64,000 nucleotides of DNA from Sphingobium xanthum (GTDB lineage: Bacteria; Pseudomonadota; Alphaproteobacteria; Sphingomonadales; Sphingomonadaceae), in NCBI RefSeq assembly GCF_019737615.1, contig NZ_JAHKKS010000014.1:25032-89031 (forward strand), written 5' to 3'. The notes beneath the pieces were generated by a model that had not been told where the DNA came from, ran no database searches, and saw nothing but the letters and a program-made list of their open reading frames with translations. Of this stretch, positions 1 through 12,249 are shown piece after piece (the stretch's first letter is position 1; every line of letters starts with the position of its first letter). A program made the position numbers and the translations under genes.

Positions 1-72
1 AGAGCAGATCATGCCGTCCGAGCGTGGCGATCCTGTCTTGAGTTGTGCAAACGGCCTCGATAGGCTCGCTTC

Positions 73-474
73 ATGCCATTCATGAGGCTCTTTGCGGTCA
101 GTCGATTTTACGCGCTGCTTTGCCTCGCGCTCGCCATCATGCTTGCCGCCAATTCACTCTCGAGCGCGATCGATCAGATGCAGCATGCAGGCGGCGTTGC
201 AGTCGCGCATGAACATATGATGTTGAGCGATCTGAGCCTCGAACCTGACCATGCCGATGTCGGTATGGCTGACGACAATCTTCCCGACCATTTGCCAGGA
301 ACGCATCATCATCATAGCGACGCGGGTGCTGGTCTCCCCGCAACCGCGCCGATGAATACCGGGCAGGCGACGCTGACACGTGACCTGTTCCGATTGGTGT
401 CGATGCCGGGGCACGTGGGACAAAAGTCGGGTGGGCCCGAACGCCCTCCGAGACAGGTGATTTCTTACAGCTGA
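73..474 (+). CDS. His-rich small exported protein of the metal-efflux operon
   Basis: This 133-residue protein begins with a hydrophobic signal-like segment (about residues 10-32) followed by a His/Asp/Met-rich stretch that includes an HHHH run near residue 78 and several isolated His residues. The composition suggests periplasmic binding of divalent metal. It lies 58 bp upstream of czcC on the same strand, so it probably belongs to the efflux operon. The family is not one I can name. Small His-rich proteins at the head of czc/cus operons are common, and a role in metal delivery or sensing is inference from composition and position. Confidence 0.6.
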   Translation: MPFMRLFAVSRFYALLCLALAIMLAANSLSSAIDQMQHAGGVAVAHEHMMLSDLSLEPDHADVGMADDNLPDHLPGTHHHHSDAGAGLPATAPMNTGQATLTRDLFRLVSMPGHVGQKSGGPERPPRQVISYS

Positions 475-532
475 GCACCGCGCCGCATCTGCAGCGCGGG
501 GTGTCCCACGCTCATATGCAAGGCATCAGGTC

Positions 533-1809
533 ATGTTTTCCCTTGATCGTGCGCGTTCTGGCGCACGCCCCTTTCGAGTAAGGCCGCTCCATGGCCTGCT
601 CCCGTTCATTTTCATAGCGCAGTCGGCAGTTGCTCAACCCTTGACGCTGGGTGAGGCGCTTTCCCGTGTCGCCAGCGGTGATCCAATTCTCGCGGCGAAT
701 GCTGCGAACATGGACGTCGCAAAAGCAACAATTGCACAGGGAGATGTGCGACCTCGTGACACCGTCGGAGTGGAACTCGAGGATTTTGCCGGCACCGGCC
801 AATATTCGCCATTTCAAACATCCCAGACAACCGCCTGGTACGAGCGCACATGGGAGCGCGCCGGAAAGCGGAAAGCGCGCGTCGATGCGGCGCGCTCGGA
901 AGCCGGTGTAACGGCGCAACGCGCCCGTTTGCGAATGCTTGACCGGTTTGCCGAGGTCCAATCGGCCTGGGTCGAAGCTCTTGCCGCGCAAGCTGCAGTC
1001 GGGATTGCGGATCAGCGTCTGGCCGCCGCGCAGCGATCGGCGAGCGAAGTCGATCGACGTGTCGGGCGCGCCCTCGATCCTCTCTTCGCAGGCGAACGAG
1101 CGCGGACCGCTGTCGCGGAAGCGCGGATCGCGCGGGACCAGGCACGCAGACAGGCGGAAATCGCTCGCGCAAATCTGGCCGCCTGGTGGGGAGGTGATTC
1201 CAATTTCGAGCTGGAAGCTGGCGTTCTTTCCGACATGACTCTTGCAAGCGATGCGGGAGAAGCGCCGGACATTGCTCTGCTCCTGGCAGAAGGACAATCC
1301 GCGGAGGCTCGGGTTCGCCTTTCCGAAACGGGCAATGTCGGCGATCCGACCGGTCGGGTCGGCTTGCGGCACTTTGGGCAGGGCAATGATTTCGCGATCA
1401 TGGTTGGCGGGTCGATCCCGCTCGGAAACCGGGCTGCCAATCGGAGCAATGTCGATCGTGCGCGCGCGGAACAGACGGCGGTAGAGGCGGAGGTGGCCGT
1501 GCTGCGGCTGGAGCGGCGCCGCGAAGTCGATCGACTTGCCGCCGAACAGTCGCTGCTGGCCACCGAGATCGGCCGGATCGATCGGGAAGTGCTGCCAAGT
1601 GCCGAGCGAGCGATCGTTCTCGTGCGTGACGGGTTCGCACGCGGCGGCACTGCCTTCACGTTTCTCGAAATCAACCAGGCCCAGCAGGTCCTGATCGATG
1701 CGCGTTTCCGTCGCTTGGATCTGCTTCGCCGGTTTCATCTCGCCGGCGTGCGGCTCGATCGTCTGACCGGCCGACATCTACCTCTTCTTGCCAGCGAGGA
1801 GACCCGCTG

Positions 1810-1810
<1 letters not shown>
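533..1810 (+). CDS. czcC: Outer-membrane channel of heavy-metal RND efflux pump (CzcC-like, TolC family)
   Basis: The 425-residue protein has an N-terminal signal peptide ending near an AVA-Q site (about residues 1-35) and then the Ala/Arg/Glu-rich helical repeats typical of the TolC/CzcC outer-membrane efflux family (usual length 400-450). It would form the outer-membrane exit duct for metal ions pumped by the downstream CzcB and CzcA. Its TGA stop overlaps the ATG of czcB by one base (TGATG), which shows translational coupling. Identity as CzcC rather than another TolC protein rests on the operon order C-B-A. Confidence 0.85.
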
Positions 1811-6241
<4,431 letters not shown>

Positions 6242-6257
6242 TCGGCCTATGCCTGCC

Positions 6258-6288
6258 GAGGGGGAGCGCGGGAAATGCGCTTCCCCTC
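6258..6288 (+). terminator. Stem-loop after czcA
   Basis: Arms GAGGGGGAGCGC and GCGCTTCCCCTC form a 12-bp stem (one G-U) with a 7-nt loop, 17 bp after the czcA stop. There is no T-run after it, so it may stabilise the mRNA 3' end or terminate weakly rather than act as a canonical intrinsic terminator. Confidence 0.5.
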
Positions 6289-6466
6289 GTGCATCGCCCG
6301 CAGCCGCGTGTCGCTGAGCATGTTGGCAGCTTCTTCATAGCGCGGAAGCGCCTGCCAACAAATCTACCGACAGAGCCGTGAGAGGACCTTTGTGCCGACT
6401 TAGACCGGATGGGCGGAAAATCGCGGATTGCCGTGGATTTTCAGTCATATGTTGACCCCCGAGGGA

Positions 6467-6562
6467 GCTGGCGCACTTCAGCTGCAAACTTGTTCTTCGT
6501 CCTGCTCATATCGGCTCCACTTACTCAGAAGTTGGAGCCTCCGGCAAACCCTGGGCGGTTCA
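6467..6562 (-). mobile_element. IS3-family left-end remnant (inverted repeat plus start of orfA)
   Basis: Read on the minus strand from 6562, the sequence opens with TGAACCGCCCAGGGTTTGCC and GGAGGCTCC, an IS3-family terminal repeat. A ribosome site (GTGGAGCC) and the start codon at 6509 follow. The first codons read MSRTKNKFAAEVRQ, the typical beginning of an IS3-group OrfA. The match is lost after about 14 codons and a stop follows soon after, so only the left tip of the element survives. The terminal sequence resembles that of the IS3 remnant at 62492. The rest of the 6289-6770 gap is AT-richer and holds no gene I can support. Confidence 0.65.
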
Positions 6563-6775
6563 GAATGCTTAGGCTTTTTGCCCGGAAGGGCGTCGCGTTG
6601 AGTTGCGTAAATCGGCTTGGAATATGTTGGCCGAAATTCCAAAGTGTCGTCGCTATTCTATGATTAGACGGAAGGCGATCTGCCAATCTGAAAATAACAA
6701 CAACGAAAAACAAATTTTCAAGCTTCGTGCAAAGTAGATTGGTCCGAGGCTTCATGCTGCGTTTGTGAAGCCCGA

Positions 6776-6803
6776 TTGACGGCCGATACTTAATTCGTTA
6801 ACC
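6776..6803 (+). promoter_or_regulatory. Candidate promoter of the ABC exporter leader
   Basis: TTGACG at 6776-6781 and TTAACC at 6798-6803 are spaced by 16 bp and would start transcription near 6810, just upstream of the leader ORF. The -35 box is good and the -10 box is weak. Confidence 0.4.
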
Positions 6804-6838
6804 ATGAGGGTCTGATCACGCCAACAGGGAGGGCTTTG

Positions 6839-6898
6839 ATGACCGCATCGCATACGCACGCACGCCGCTCCCGCTTCGGGCTTTACCGCAAAGCCTGA
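6839..6898 (+). CDS. 19-residue leader peptide ahead of the ABC exporter
   Basis: A short open frame encodes MTASHTHARRSRFGLYRKA. It has a strong ribosome site (AGGGAGGG, 6-8 bp before the ATG). Its last codons lie inside an RNA segment (AAAGCC, 6890-6895) that can pair either with GGCTTT upstream (6879-6884) or with GGCTTT in the terminator (6912-6917). That arrangement, plus the Arg-rich RxR-type motif (RSR), suggests a regulatory leader peptide for ribosome-mediated attenuation rather than a protein with its own function. This is inference from layout. Confidence 0.5.
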   Translation: MTASHTHARRSRFGLYRKA

Positions 6899-6919
6899 CC
6901 TCGGCGCCGGAGGCTTTTT
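6890..6919 (+). terminator. Leader terminator with competing hairpin (attenuator)
   Basis: AAAGCCT (6890-6896) pairs with AGGCTTT (6911-6917) across a 14-nt GC-rich loop and runs into TTTTT (6915-6919), an intrinsic terminator 66 bp before the exporter start. The same AAAGCC can instead close a tight hairpin with GGCTTT at 6879-6884 (loop ACCGC). A third copy of GGCTTT (6832-6837) overlaps the leader's ribosome site. The alternatives exclude each other, which is the hallmark of attenuation. Confidence 0.6.
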
Positions 6920-6985
6920 GTGTCGCCGCCTTCGTGATCTCTCCAGAATAGCAAAGGACGACACGCCTCTCGTGTCGATGCATCT

Positions 6986-8779
6986 ATGAGCAAGAAAACC
7001 GCACGTGACCGCGCGGATGCCATTCGTCTCGGTCTTTCCTTCACGTTCCGCCATTGGGCCCGGCACAAGGGCTGGGTGGTCTTCATCCTCGCCATGATGA
7101 TGCTCAGCACCGCGGCCGAGATGTTCGTACCGCTGTTCGCCGGGCGCTTGACCGATGCCTTGCAGCGCGGTGTCGCCGGGCGTGGCGATGCGCTTCACGC
7201 GTTCGGGGTGATGACGGCCCTGACCTTGGGCCCGGTCATCTTCATGCGGCTCGGCATCTTTGGTATCATCGCACTCACCCTGCGCATCATGCAGACGATC
7301 GGGCGCGAGGCGTTCCATCGCGTCCAGCGCTTCTCGACCGACTGGCACGCGAACAGCTTCTCGGGCTCCGTCGTCCGCAAGATCACGCGCGGCATGTGGG
7401 CCGTGGACCTGCTGGACGATGTGCTGCTGATGGGCCTATTCCCGGCCATCATCGTTCTCTCCGGCGCGATGATCCTGCTGACCGTGCACTGGCCCGTGCT
7501 GGGCGCCGCGATGGCGCTCGGCTCGGCCGCCTATATCGCGCTGACCGTGTTCATCTCGGTGCGCGTCGTCGCGCCGGCTGCGACGCTGTCCAACCGGTGG
7601 GACACGGCGATGGGCGGTATCCTGGCGGACTCGATCGGCGCGAACAGCGTGGTGAAGGGCTTCGGCGCCGAGACGCGCGAGGACGAGCGTGTCGGGCGCA
7701 TCATCGCCAAGTGGCGCAATCGCACGCGGCGGACCTGGGTGTTCGGCACGTTCGGCAATCTCGTGCAGGTTACGTTGCTGTGGTTCGTGCGCGGCATCGT
7801 CACCGGCGGCGCGATCTGGCTATGGTGGGACGGGCAGGCGAGCGCGGGCGATGTCGTCTATGTGCTCACCACCTATCTCGTCATCCACGGCTATCTGCGC
7901 GACATCGGCCAGCATGTCTCGCATCTCCAGCGCTCCGTGAACGACATGGAGGAGCTGGTGCGCATGCACGACGAGCCGCTCGGCATCGAGGACAGTGCCG
8001 GCGCCCTGCCGATCATCGTGGACGCGGGCGAGATCCGCTTCGATCATGTGCGCTTCCAATATGGCGGGCACACGACGCCGCTGTACGAGGATCTGGACGT
8101 GGTCATTCCGGCCGGGCAGCGTGTCGGCCTCGTCGGCCGGTCGGGCTCGGGCAAGACGACCTTCGTCAAGCTCGCCCAGCGGCTCTATGATGTGACCGAC
8201 GGCCGCGTGCTGATCGACGGGCAGGATGTCCGCTTCGCCGAGCAGGCAAGCCTGCGCAGCAACATCGCGATCGTGGCGCAGGAGCCGATCCTGTTCCATC
8301 GCTCGCTTGCCGAAAACATCGCTTATGGCCGCCCCAATGCGACCATGGCCGAGATCGAGCGGGCGGCGACGCTGGCCAATGCGCACGACTTCATTGCCCG
8401 GCTGCCCAAGGGTTATCGCACCCTGGTCGGCGAGCGCGGCGTGAAGCTCTCGGGCGGCGAGCGGCAGCGCGTGGCGCTGGCGCGGGCGTTCCTCGCGGAT
8501 GCGCCGATCCTGATCCTGGACGAAGCGACGTCGAGCCTCGATTCCGAGTCCGAAGTGCTGATCCAGGACGCGATCCAACGGCTCATGGGTGGGCGCACGG
8601 CGGTCGTGATCGCGCACCGGCTGTCGACCGTCCGTTCGCTCGACCGGATCCTCGTGTTCGAGCAGGGGCGTATCGTCGAGAACGGGTCGCACGAGCAGTT
8701 GCTGGCGATCGAGGGCGGGCATTACCGTACCCTGTTCGACCACCAGGCCGGGCATGGCGAGGCGATGCTGGTTGAATGA
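6986..8779 (+). CDS. ABC exporter, fused permease and ATPase (ABCB type)
   Basis: The 597-residue half-transporter has an N-terminal six-helix membrane domain (about residues 30-310) and a C-terminal nucleotide-binding domain. The ATPase shows Walker A GRSGSGKTT (about 385-393), signature LSGGERQR (about 487-494), Walker B ILILDEATSSLDSES (about 507) and the switch His in IAHRLST. Such proteins form homodimers that export lipids, peptides or drugs; the substrate cannot be told from sequence. It is a single-gene unit between the leader attenuator and a strong terminator. Regulation through the upstream leader fits a drug- or stress-induced exporter (compare bmrB-bmrCD of Bacillus), but this is inferred. 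Confidence 0.9.
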   Translation: MSKKTARDRADAIRLGLSFTFRHWARHKGWVVFILAMMMLSTAAEMFVPLFAGRLTDALQRGVAGRGDALHAFGVMTALTLGPVIFMRLGIFGIIALTLRIMQTIGREAFHRVQRFSTDWHANSFSGSVVRKITRGMWAVDLLDDVLLMGLFPAIIVLSGAMILLTVHWPVLGAAMALGSAAYIALTVFISVRVVAPAATLSNRWDTAMGGILADSIGANSVVKGFGAETREDERVGRIIAKWRNRTRRTWVFGTFGNLVQVTLLWFVRGIVTGGAIWLWWDGQASAGDVVYVLTTYLVIHGYLRDIGQHVSHLQRSVNDMEELVRMHDEPLGIEDSAGALPIIVDAGEIRFDHVRFQYGGHTTPLYEDLDVVIPAGQRVGLVGRSGSGKTTFVKLAQRLYDVTDGRVLIDGQDVRFAEQASLRSNIAIVAQEPILFHRSLAENIAYGRPNATMAEIERAATLANAHDFIARLPKGYRTLVGERGVKLSGGERQRVALARAFLADAPILILDEATSSLDSESEVLIQDAIQRLMGGRTAVVIAHRLSTVRSLDRILVFEQGRIVENGSHEQLLAIEGGHYRTLFDHQAGHGEAMLVE

Positions 8780-8785
8780 GAAGAG

Positions 8786-8822
8786 CGTCCTCGCCCTTGA
8801 TAGGGGCGGGGACGGCTTTTCT
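8786..8822 (+). terminator. Intrinsic terminator after the ABC exporter
   Basis: CGTCCTCGCCC and GGGGCGGGGACG form a long GC-rich stem around a TTGATA loop, followed by GCTTTTCT. It begins 7 bp after the exporter stop codon. Confidence 0.85.
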
Positions 8823-8898
8823 ATTTTCTGGAAATATATCGCCTAATTTATCTCACTGAACAGCAAAGCTGTGCGAGGCTAGATCCTCCTCATCAAGA

Positions 8899-8916
8899 CG
8901 ACGCTCCATAGCGTCG
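8899..8916 (+). promoter_or_regulatory. Perfect 7-bp dyad upstream of the doxX-like gene
   Basis: CGACGCT, a CCAT spacer and AGCGTCG form a perfect dyad 20 bp before the doxX-like start codon, upstream of its GAGGAG ribosome site. It could be an operator or a 5'-UTR hairpin; the sequence does not decide which. Confidence 0.3.
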
Positions 8917-8936
8917 CCCCACTGAGGAGACCGTCC

Positions 8937-9362
8937 ATGTCGAGTTCCACCGTCAAGCTTTCGTCCGCCGGCGCGACCGTCGCGCCTGCCGCCGTCCTCC
9001 CCTTCGTCGGCCGTCTGGCCATTGCCGCCATCTTCGTGCTGAGCGGCGTATCCAAGGTCGCCGATCCCGCCGGCAATCTGGCCTATATCCAGTCGGTCGG
9101 CCTGCCTTTCCCGCAACTGGCTTTGGCCGGTGCCATCCTCGTCGAGATCGTCGGCGGCGCGCTGCTGGTCCTCGGCTACCGCACCCGTCTGGTCGCGGCC
9201 GGCCTCGCGCTCTTCTCGATCGCGACGGCTCTGTTCTTCCATGCCGATCTCGGCGACCAGAACCAGTTCATCCACTTTTTCAAGAACATCGCCATGGCCG
9301 GCGGTCTCGCGCAGATCGTTGCCTTCGGCGCCGGCGGCCTCAGCCTCGACGCGCGCCGCTGA
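8937..9362 (+). CDS. DoxX family membrane protein
   Basis: The 141-residue protein has four hydrophobic segments (about residues 22-40, 60-82, 84-105 and 115-133) and the DoxX-family pattern near the first helix (GRLAIAAIFVLSGVSKV). DoxX proteins are small inner-membrane proteins linked to redox or thiol-stress systems, with no firmly known reaction. A GAGGAG ribosome site precedes the ATG. It is followed by a nitroreductase gene 72 bp downstream, with pirin and LysR genes nearby, a grouping that suggests electrophile or quinone stress defence. Confidence 0.85.
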   Translation: MSSSTVKLSSAGATVAPAAVLPFVGRLAIAAIFVLSGVSKVADPAGNLAYIQSVGLPFPQLALAGAILVEIVGGALLVLGYRTRLVAAGLALFSIATALFFHADLGDQNQFIHFFKNIAMAGGLAQIVAFGAGGLSLDARR

Positions 9363-9378
9363 TCTTCCGTTCCCCCAG

Positions 9379-9409
9379 GCGCCGATGCTTCCCCTCCGCA
9401 TCGGCGCCA
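9379..9409 (+). terminator. Intergenic hairpin between doxX-like and nitroreductase genes
   Basis: GGCGCCGATGC and GCATCGGCGCC form a perfect 11-bp stem with a 9-nt loop. Only a poor T tract (TTCCCTTTTC) follows, so it may be a partial terminator or an mRNA-processing signal within a two-gene unit. Confidence 0.55.
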
Positions 9410-9434
9410 TTCCCTTTTCCCAAGGAGACACATC

Positions 9435-10016
9435 ATGACCACCCGCACCACCGATACCGGCCTCGATCCGATCTTCCTCGCCCGCTGGTCCCCGCGGGCC
9501 TTTGACGGCTCCGCCATATCCGAAGCCGATCTGCGCACGATCTTCGATGCCGCCCGCTGGGCGCCTTCGGCATTCAACTATCAGCCCTGGCGTTTCCTCT
9601 ATGCACAGAACGGCGACGCGCATTGGGACGAGTTTCTCTCGATCCTCATCCCCTTCAACCAGAGCTGGGCAAGCAGCGCCTCTGCGCTGATCTTCGTCCT
9701 GTCGGACACGCAGATGGTGAGCGCCGATGGTGCCAGCGACCTGCACAGCCACAGCTTCGATGCGGGCGCGGCATGGGCGCAGCTCGGCCTGCAGGCGCTC
9801 AAGCTCGGCTATCACACGCATGGCATGACCGGAATCGACTTCGACAAGGCGCGAACGGTGCTGAGCGTACCGGAGCGGTTTCGGGTCGAGGCTGCCATCG
9901 CCATTGGCCGGATTTCCGATCCGTCGGGCTTGCCGGAAGGCCTGCGCGACCGGGAAGTGCCGAGTGGCCGCAAGGCGCTCGAAGAGATCGCCGTCGCCGG
10001 GAAGTTCGTCGCGTGA
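9435..10016 (+). CDS. Nitroreductase family protein
   Basis: The 193-residue protein matches the FMN-dependent nitroreductase fold. It has an N-terminal RWSPRAF segment that binds FMN phosphate, AARWAPSAFNYQPWRF in the cofactor pocket, and a C-terminal AIGRISDPSGLPEGLRDRE region. Members reduce nitro groups, quinones or flavins with NAD(P)H; the physiological substrate is unknown. AAGGAGACAC precedes the ATG. A bidirectional terminator follows directly. Confidence 0.87.
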   Translation: MTTRTTDTGLDPIFLARWSPRAFDGSAISEADLRTIFDAARWAPSAFNYQPWRFLYAQNGDAHWDEFLSILIPFNQSWASSASALIFVLSDTQMVSADGASDLHSHSFDAGAAWAQLGLQALKLGYHTHGMTGIDFDKARTVLSVPERFRVEAAIAIGRISDPSGLPEGLRDREVPSGRKALEEIAVAGKFVA

Positions 10017-10024
10017 ATCATGTG

Positions 10025-10051
10025 AGCCCTCCCGTTCGCGGGAGGGCTTTT
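10025..10051. terminator. Bidirectional terminator between convergent genes
   Basis: AGCCCTCCCG and CGGGAGGGCT form a perfect GC-rich stem around a short TT-containing loop, followed by TTTT on the plus strand. It sits exactly between the stops of the nitroreductase gene and the diguanylate cyclase gene. Confidence 0.85.
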
Positions 10052-11190
10052 CAGGCTGCGGAACGCCGCTCGATCGGTTCCACGGCGTTATATTGCTGCA
10101 CCTCTCCCGCGCGCTTGCTTGCGTAAAGCGCCTGGTCGGCAAGGTTCAGAAGATGCTCCAGATCTTCCGCGTCGGCCGGATGGGCGACCACGAAGCCCAG
10201 TCCGGCGGAAATCTCGATCGTCCGATCGCCGATGCGAAACGGCCGGGAAATAGCATCCGAGAGACGGCTCGCGAGCATCTCTGCTTGCGTACCAGTCGTT
10301 AAACCGCACTGGATGACGACGAATTCGTCACCGCCCAGACGCGCGGCGATATCGCGGTCGCGGATGGTGTTGACGATCCGCTTGCCGACTGCCGTCAACA
10401 GCTCGTCGCCGACCGGGTGGCCATAGCTGTCATTGACAGGCTTGAAGCCATTGAGATCGATATAATGGACGGCGATCAGGCTGTCGTCATCGCCGGCCAG
10501 GCGATCCTCATACCATTCGCGCAGGGCGATGCGGTTGGGAAGCGCCGTCAGGGCATCCTCGCGGGCCAGCGTCGCGAAAGCAAATCGCATGGCGATCGTC
10601 CTGGCCGCCAGCTCGTGCCGCTGCTTCAGATTGTGCGTGCCGCCGATCAGCAGTGCCGCGACCAGTGCGCTCATCACAACATAGACAGGCGTGAACGTCA
10701 GCAGGGCGGCCAGACAGGCGGGCACGGTCGCCAGGGCCATGGCGGGCACGGCGATGCGCAGGCGCAGGCCCATGCCGACCGCGACGCCGGCGCAGTAGCC
10801 GACCAGCAGGCAGATGGTGAGCATGTGGACATCGGGCGCCGGTATCGAGAAGGCGCGCGCACCGAACAAACCGAGAATGACTGCGAAAGCCAGGTAGGGC
10901 ACGGCAAAGCGCCGCTCCAGACGCGTCGCTTCGGCCAGGCTGAGCCGGGGATCCGCAGCCTTCACGGCAAGCCTCCAGGCCACGGCCAGTCGCGCGCTGG
11001 AAGCTATGGCACCCGTGATCAGCAGGCCCAGCAGGATCGCATCCTGCGTGCGCTCATAAATGGCGATCCCCGCCGCGATGAAGCCGGCAGTCATGACCGA
11101 AGAGGGTATGAACGCCAGAAAAAGGCTGCGGATCATTTCGATCTCGACAGCTTCCGGCTGCGTTCGATTGGACGTGGGGCGATGTTTCAT
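10051..11190 (-). CDS. Membrane-bound diguanylate cyclase (GGDEF domain)
   Basis: The 379-residue protein has several hydrophobic helices in residues 20-190 (probably five or six membrane spans) and a C-terminal GGDEF domain. The active-site LGGDEF is intact and is preceded by RDRD, which fits the RxxD inhibitory site five residues upstream, so active synthesis of cyclic di-GMP with product inhibition is expected. ATG at 11190 was chosen over GTG at 11199 because GTGAGAG just before it can serve as ribosome site. No sensor domain is recognised in the membrane part. Confidence 0.85.
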   Translation of the reverse strand: MKHRPTSNRTQPEAVEIEMIRSLFLAFIPSSVMTAGFIAAGIAIYERTQDAILLGLLITGAIASSARLAVAWRLAVKAADPRLSLAEATRLERRFAVPYLAFAVILGLFGARAFSIPAPDVHMLTICLLVGYCAGVAVGMGLRLRIAVPAMALATVPACLAALLTFTPVYVVMSALVAALLIGGTHNLKQRHELAARTIAMRFAFATLAREDALTALPNRIALREWYEDRLAGDDDSLIAVHYIDLNGFKPVNDSYGHPVGDELLTAVGKRIVNTIRDRDIAARLGGDEFVVIQCGLTTGTQAEMLASRLSDAISRPFRIGDRTIEISAGLGFVVAHPADAEDLEHLLNLADQALYASKRAGEVQQYNAVEPIERRSAA

Positions 11191-11355
11191 AGCTCTCACG
11201 ACGATGCGACTCGAAGGATTATCCCAGGCTGAACCGCGCTTTTGCGCTGAGCTTGCCGGTCGTTCAGGCGCTTGCCTAACGCAGTCAAAGTATAGAAGTC
11301 ATTAAGCTTTCCCCTGTTTGCGACGAACGGCGCTGCCGCTACGGCAGGCACACGA

Positions 11356-11388
11356 AAGGGGCGCTCCGGATGATCCGGGACGCCCCTT
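11356..11388. terminator. Stem-loop downstream of the pirin gene
   Basis: AAGGGGCG...CCGGAT and ATCCGG...CGCCCCTT form an interrupted long stem. A T-rich stretch follows on the plus strand and TTTCG on the minus strand. It lies 50 bp past the pirin stop and before the diguanylate cyclase promoter region. Confidence 0.6.
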
Positions 11389-11438
11389 CCTTTTTGCCGA
11401 CGGGCCGTGGGAGAAAGCCCGCCGGCCGGGAGATTTGA

Positions 11439-12137
11439 TCAGGCCGCGTCGACCAGCACGATCTCGCTGTCTTCCAGCGCGGTCACCCGCAGCGTCTCGA
11501 CGTCCGCGATCGCTGCGCCGTCGCGGGCATTCACCCGCACGTCGTCGATTTCCACGGCACCGGTGGCCGGCACCAGATAGCCCTTGCGATCCTTGCCGAG
11601 CGGATACTCGACCGTCTCGCCGGCCTTGATCGTCGCACCGACGACACGGGCATTGGTGCGGATCGGCAGCGCTTCGTTGTCATTGTCGTAGCCGCTGGCA
11701 AGGACGATGAACTGTCCGGCGCGGTCATCCTTCGGGAAGGGCTTGGCGCCCCAGCTCGGCTGCTCACCCTCGCGGGTCGGGATGATCCAGATCTGGAAGA
11801 TCTGCGTCACCTCGTCCTCCAGATTATATTCCGAGTGGCGAACGCCCGTGCCCGCCGACATGACCTGCACGTCGCCCGCTTCGGTGCGGCCTTCGTTGCC
11901 GAGGCTGTCCTTGTGGGTGATCGCGCCGCTGCGGACATAAGTGATGATCTCCATGTCGCGATGCGGATGCGGCGGGAAGCCGGTGCCCGGTGCGATCGTG
12001 TCGTCATTCCAGACGCGCAGATTGCCCCAGTGGACGCGGTTCGGGTCGTGATAATTGGCGAAGGAGAAATGGTGCTTGGCATCCAGCCAGCCATGATTCT
12101 CGCCGCCAAGGCTCTCATAAGGGCGAAGTTCGATCAT
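11439..12137 (-). CDS. Pirin family protein
   Basis: The 232-residue bicupin protein carries the pirin metal site in PPHPHRDMEIITYV and GVRHSEYN, with likely ligands H57, H59, H101 and E103. Bacterial pirins bind Fe and some act as quercetin dioxygenases or redox regulators; the true role is usually unknown. The start has an excellent ribosome site (AAAGGAGGCACC). It is divergent from a LysR regulator gene across 112 bp, the usual sign of control by that regulator. Confidence 0.9.
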   Translation of the reverse strand: MIELRPYESLGGENHGWLDAKHHFSFANYHDPNRVHWGNLRVWNDDTIAPGTGFPPHPHRDMEIITYVRSGAITHKDSLGNEGRTEAGDVQVMSAGTGVRHSEYNLEDEVTQIFQIWIIPTREGEQPSWGAKPFPKDDRAGQFIVLASGYDNDNEALPIRTNARVVGATIKAGETVEYPLGKDRKGYLVPATGAVEIDDVRVNARDGAAIADVETLRVTALEDSEIVLVDAA

Positions 12138-12198
12138 TGGTGCCTCCTTTAGGAATATGGGGGTTTGTTTCCGTGACGCCTAGATAGGGGTGCTTGTC

Positions 12199-12241
12199 TT
12201 TCCTGATTAGCCCGATAAAATTCGACAAACTTTTCAGGAAA
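12199..12241 (+). promoter_or_regulatory. Inverted repeat in the pirin-LysR spacer
   Basis: TTTCCTGA (12199-12206) and TCAGGAAA (12234-12241) are a perfect 8-bp inverted repeat separated by 27 bp. The right arm overlaps the ribosome site of the LysR gene. It could be an operator that serves both genes and gives autorepression. Confidence 0.4.
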
Positions 12242-12249
12242 ATTGAATA

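Noticed and set aside
512..1777. A 421-codon minus-strand frame opposite czcC
   Set aside because: czcC is supported by signal peptide, family features and operon order.
6409..6755. Short frames on both strands in the gap after czcA
   Set aside because: No ribosome site and no recognisable motif; the only coding trace is the IS3 orfA start on the minus strand.
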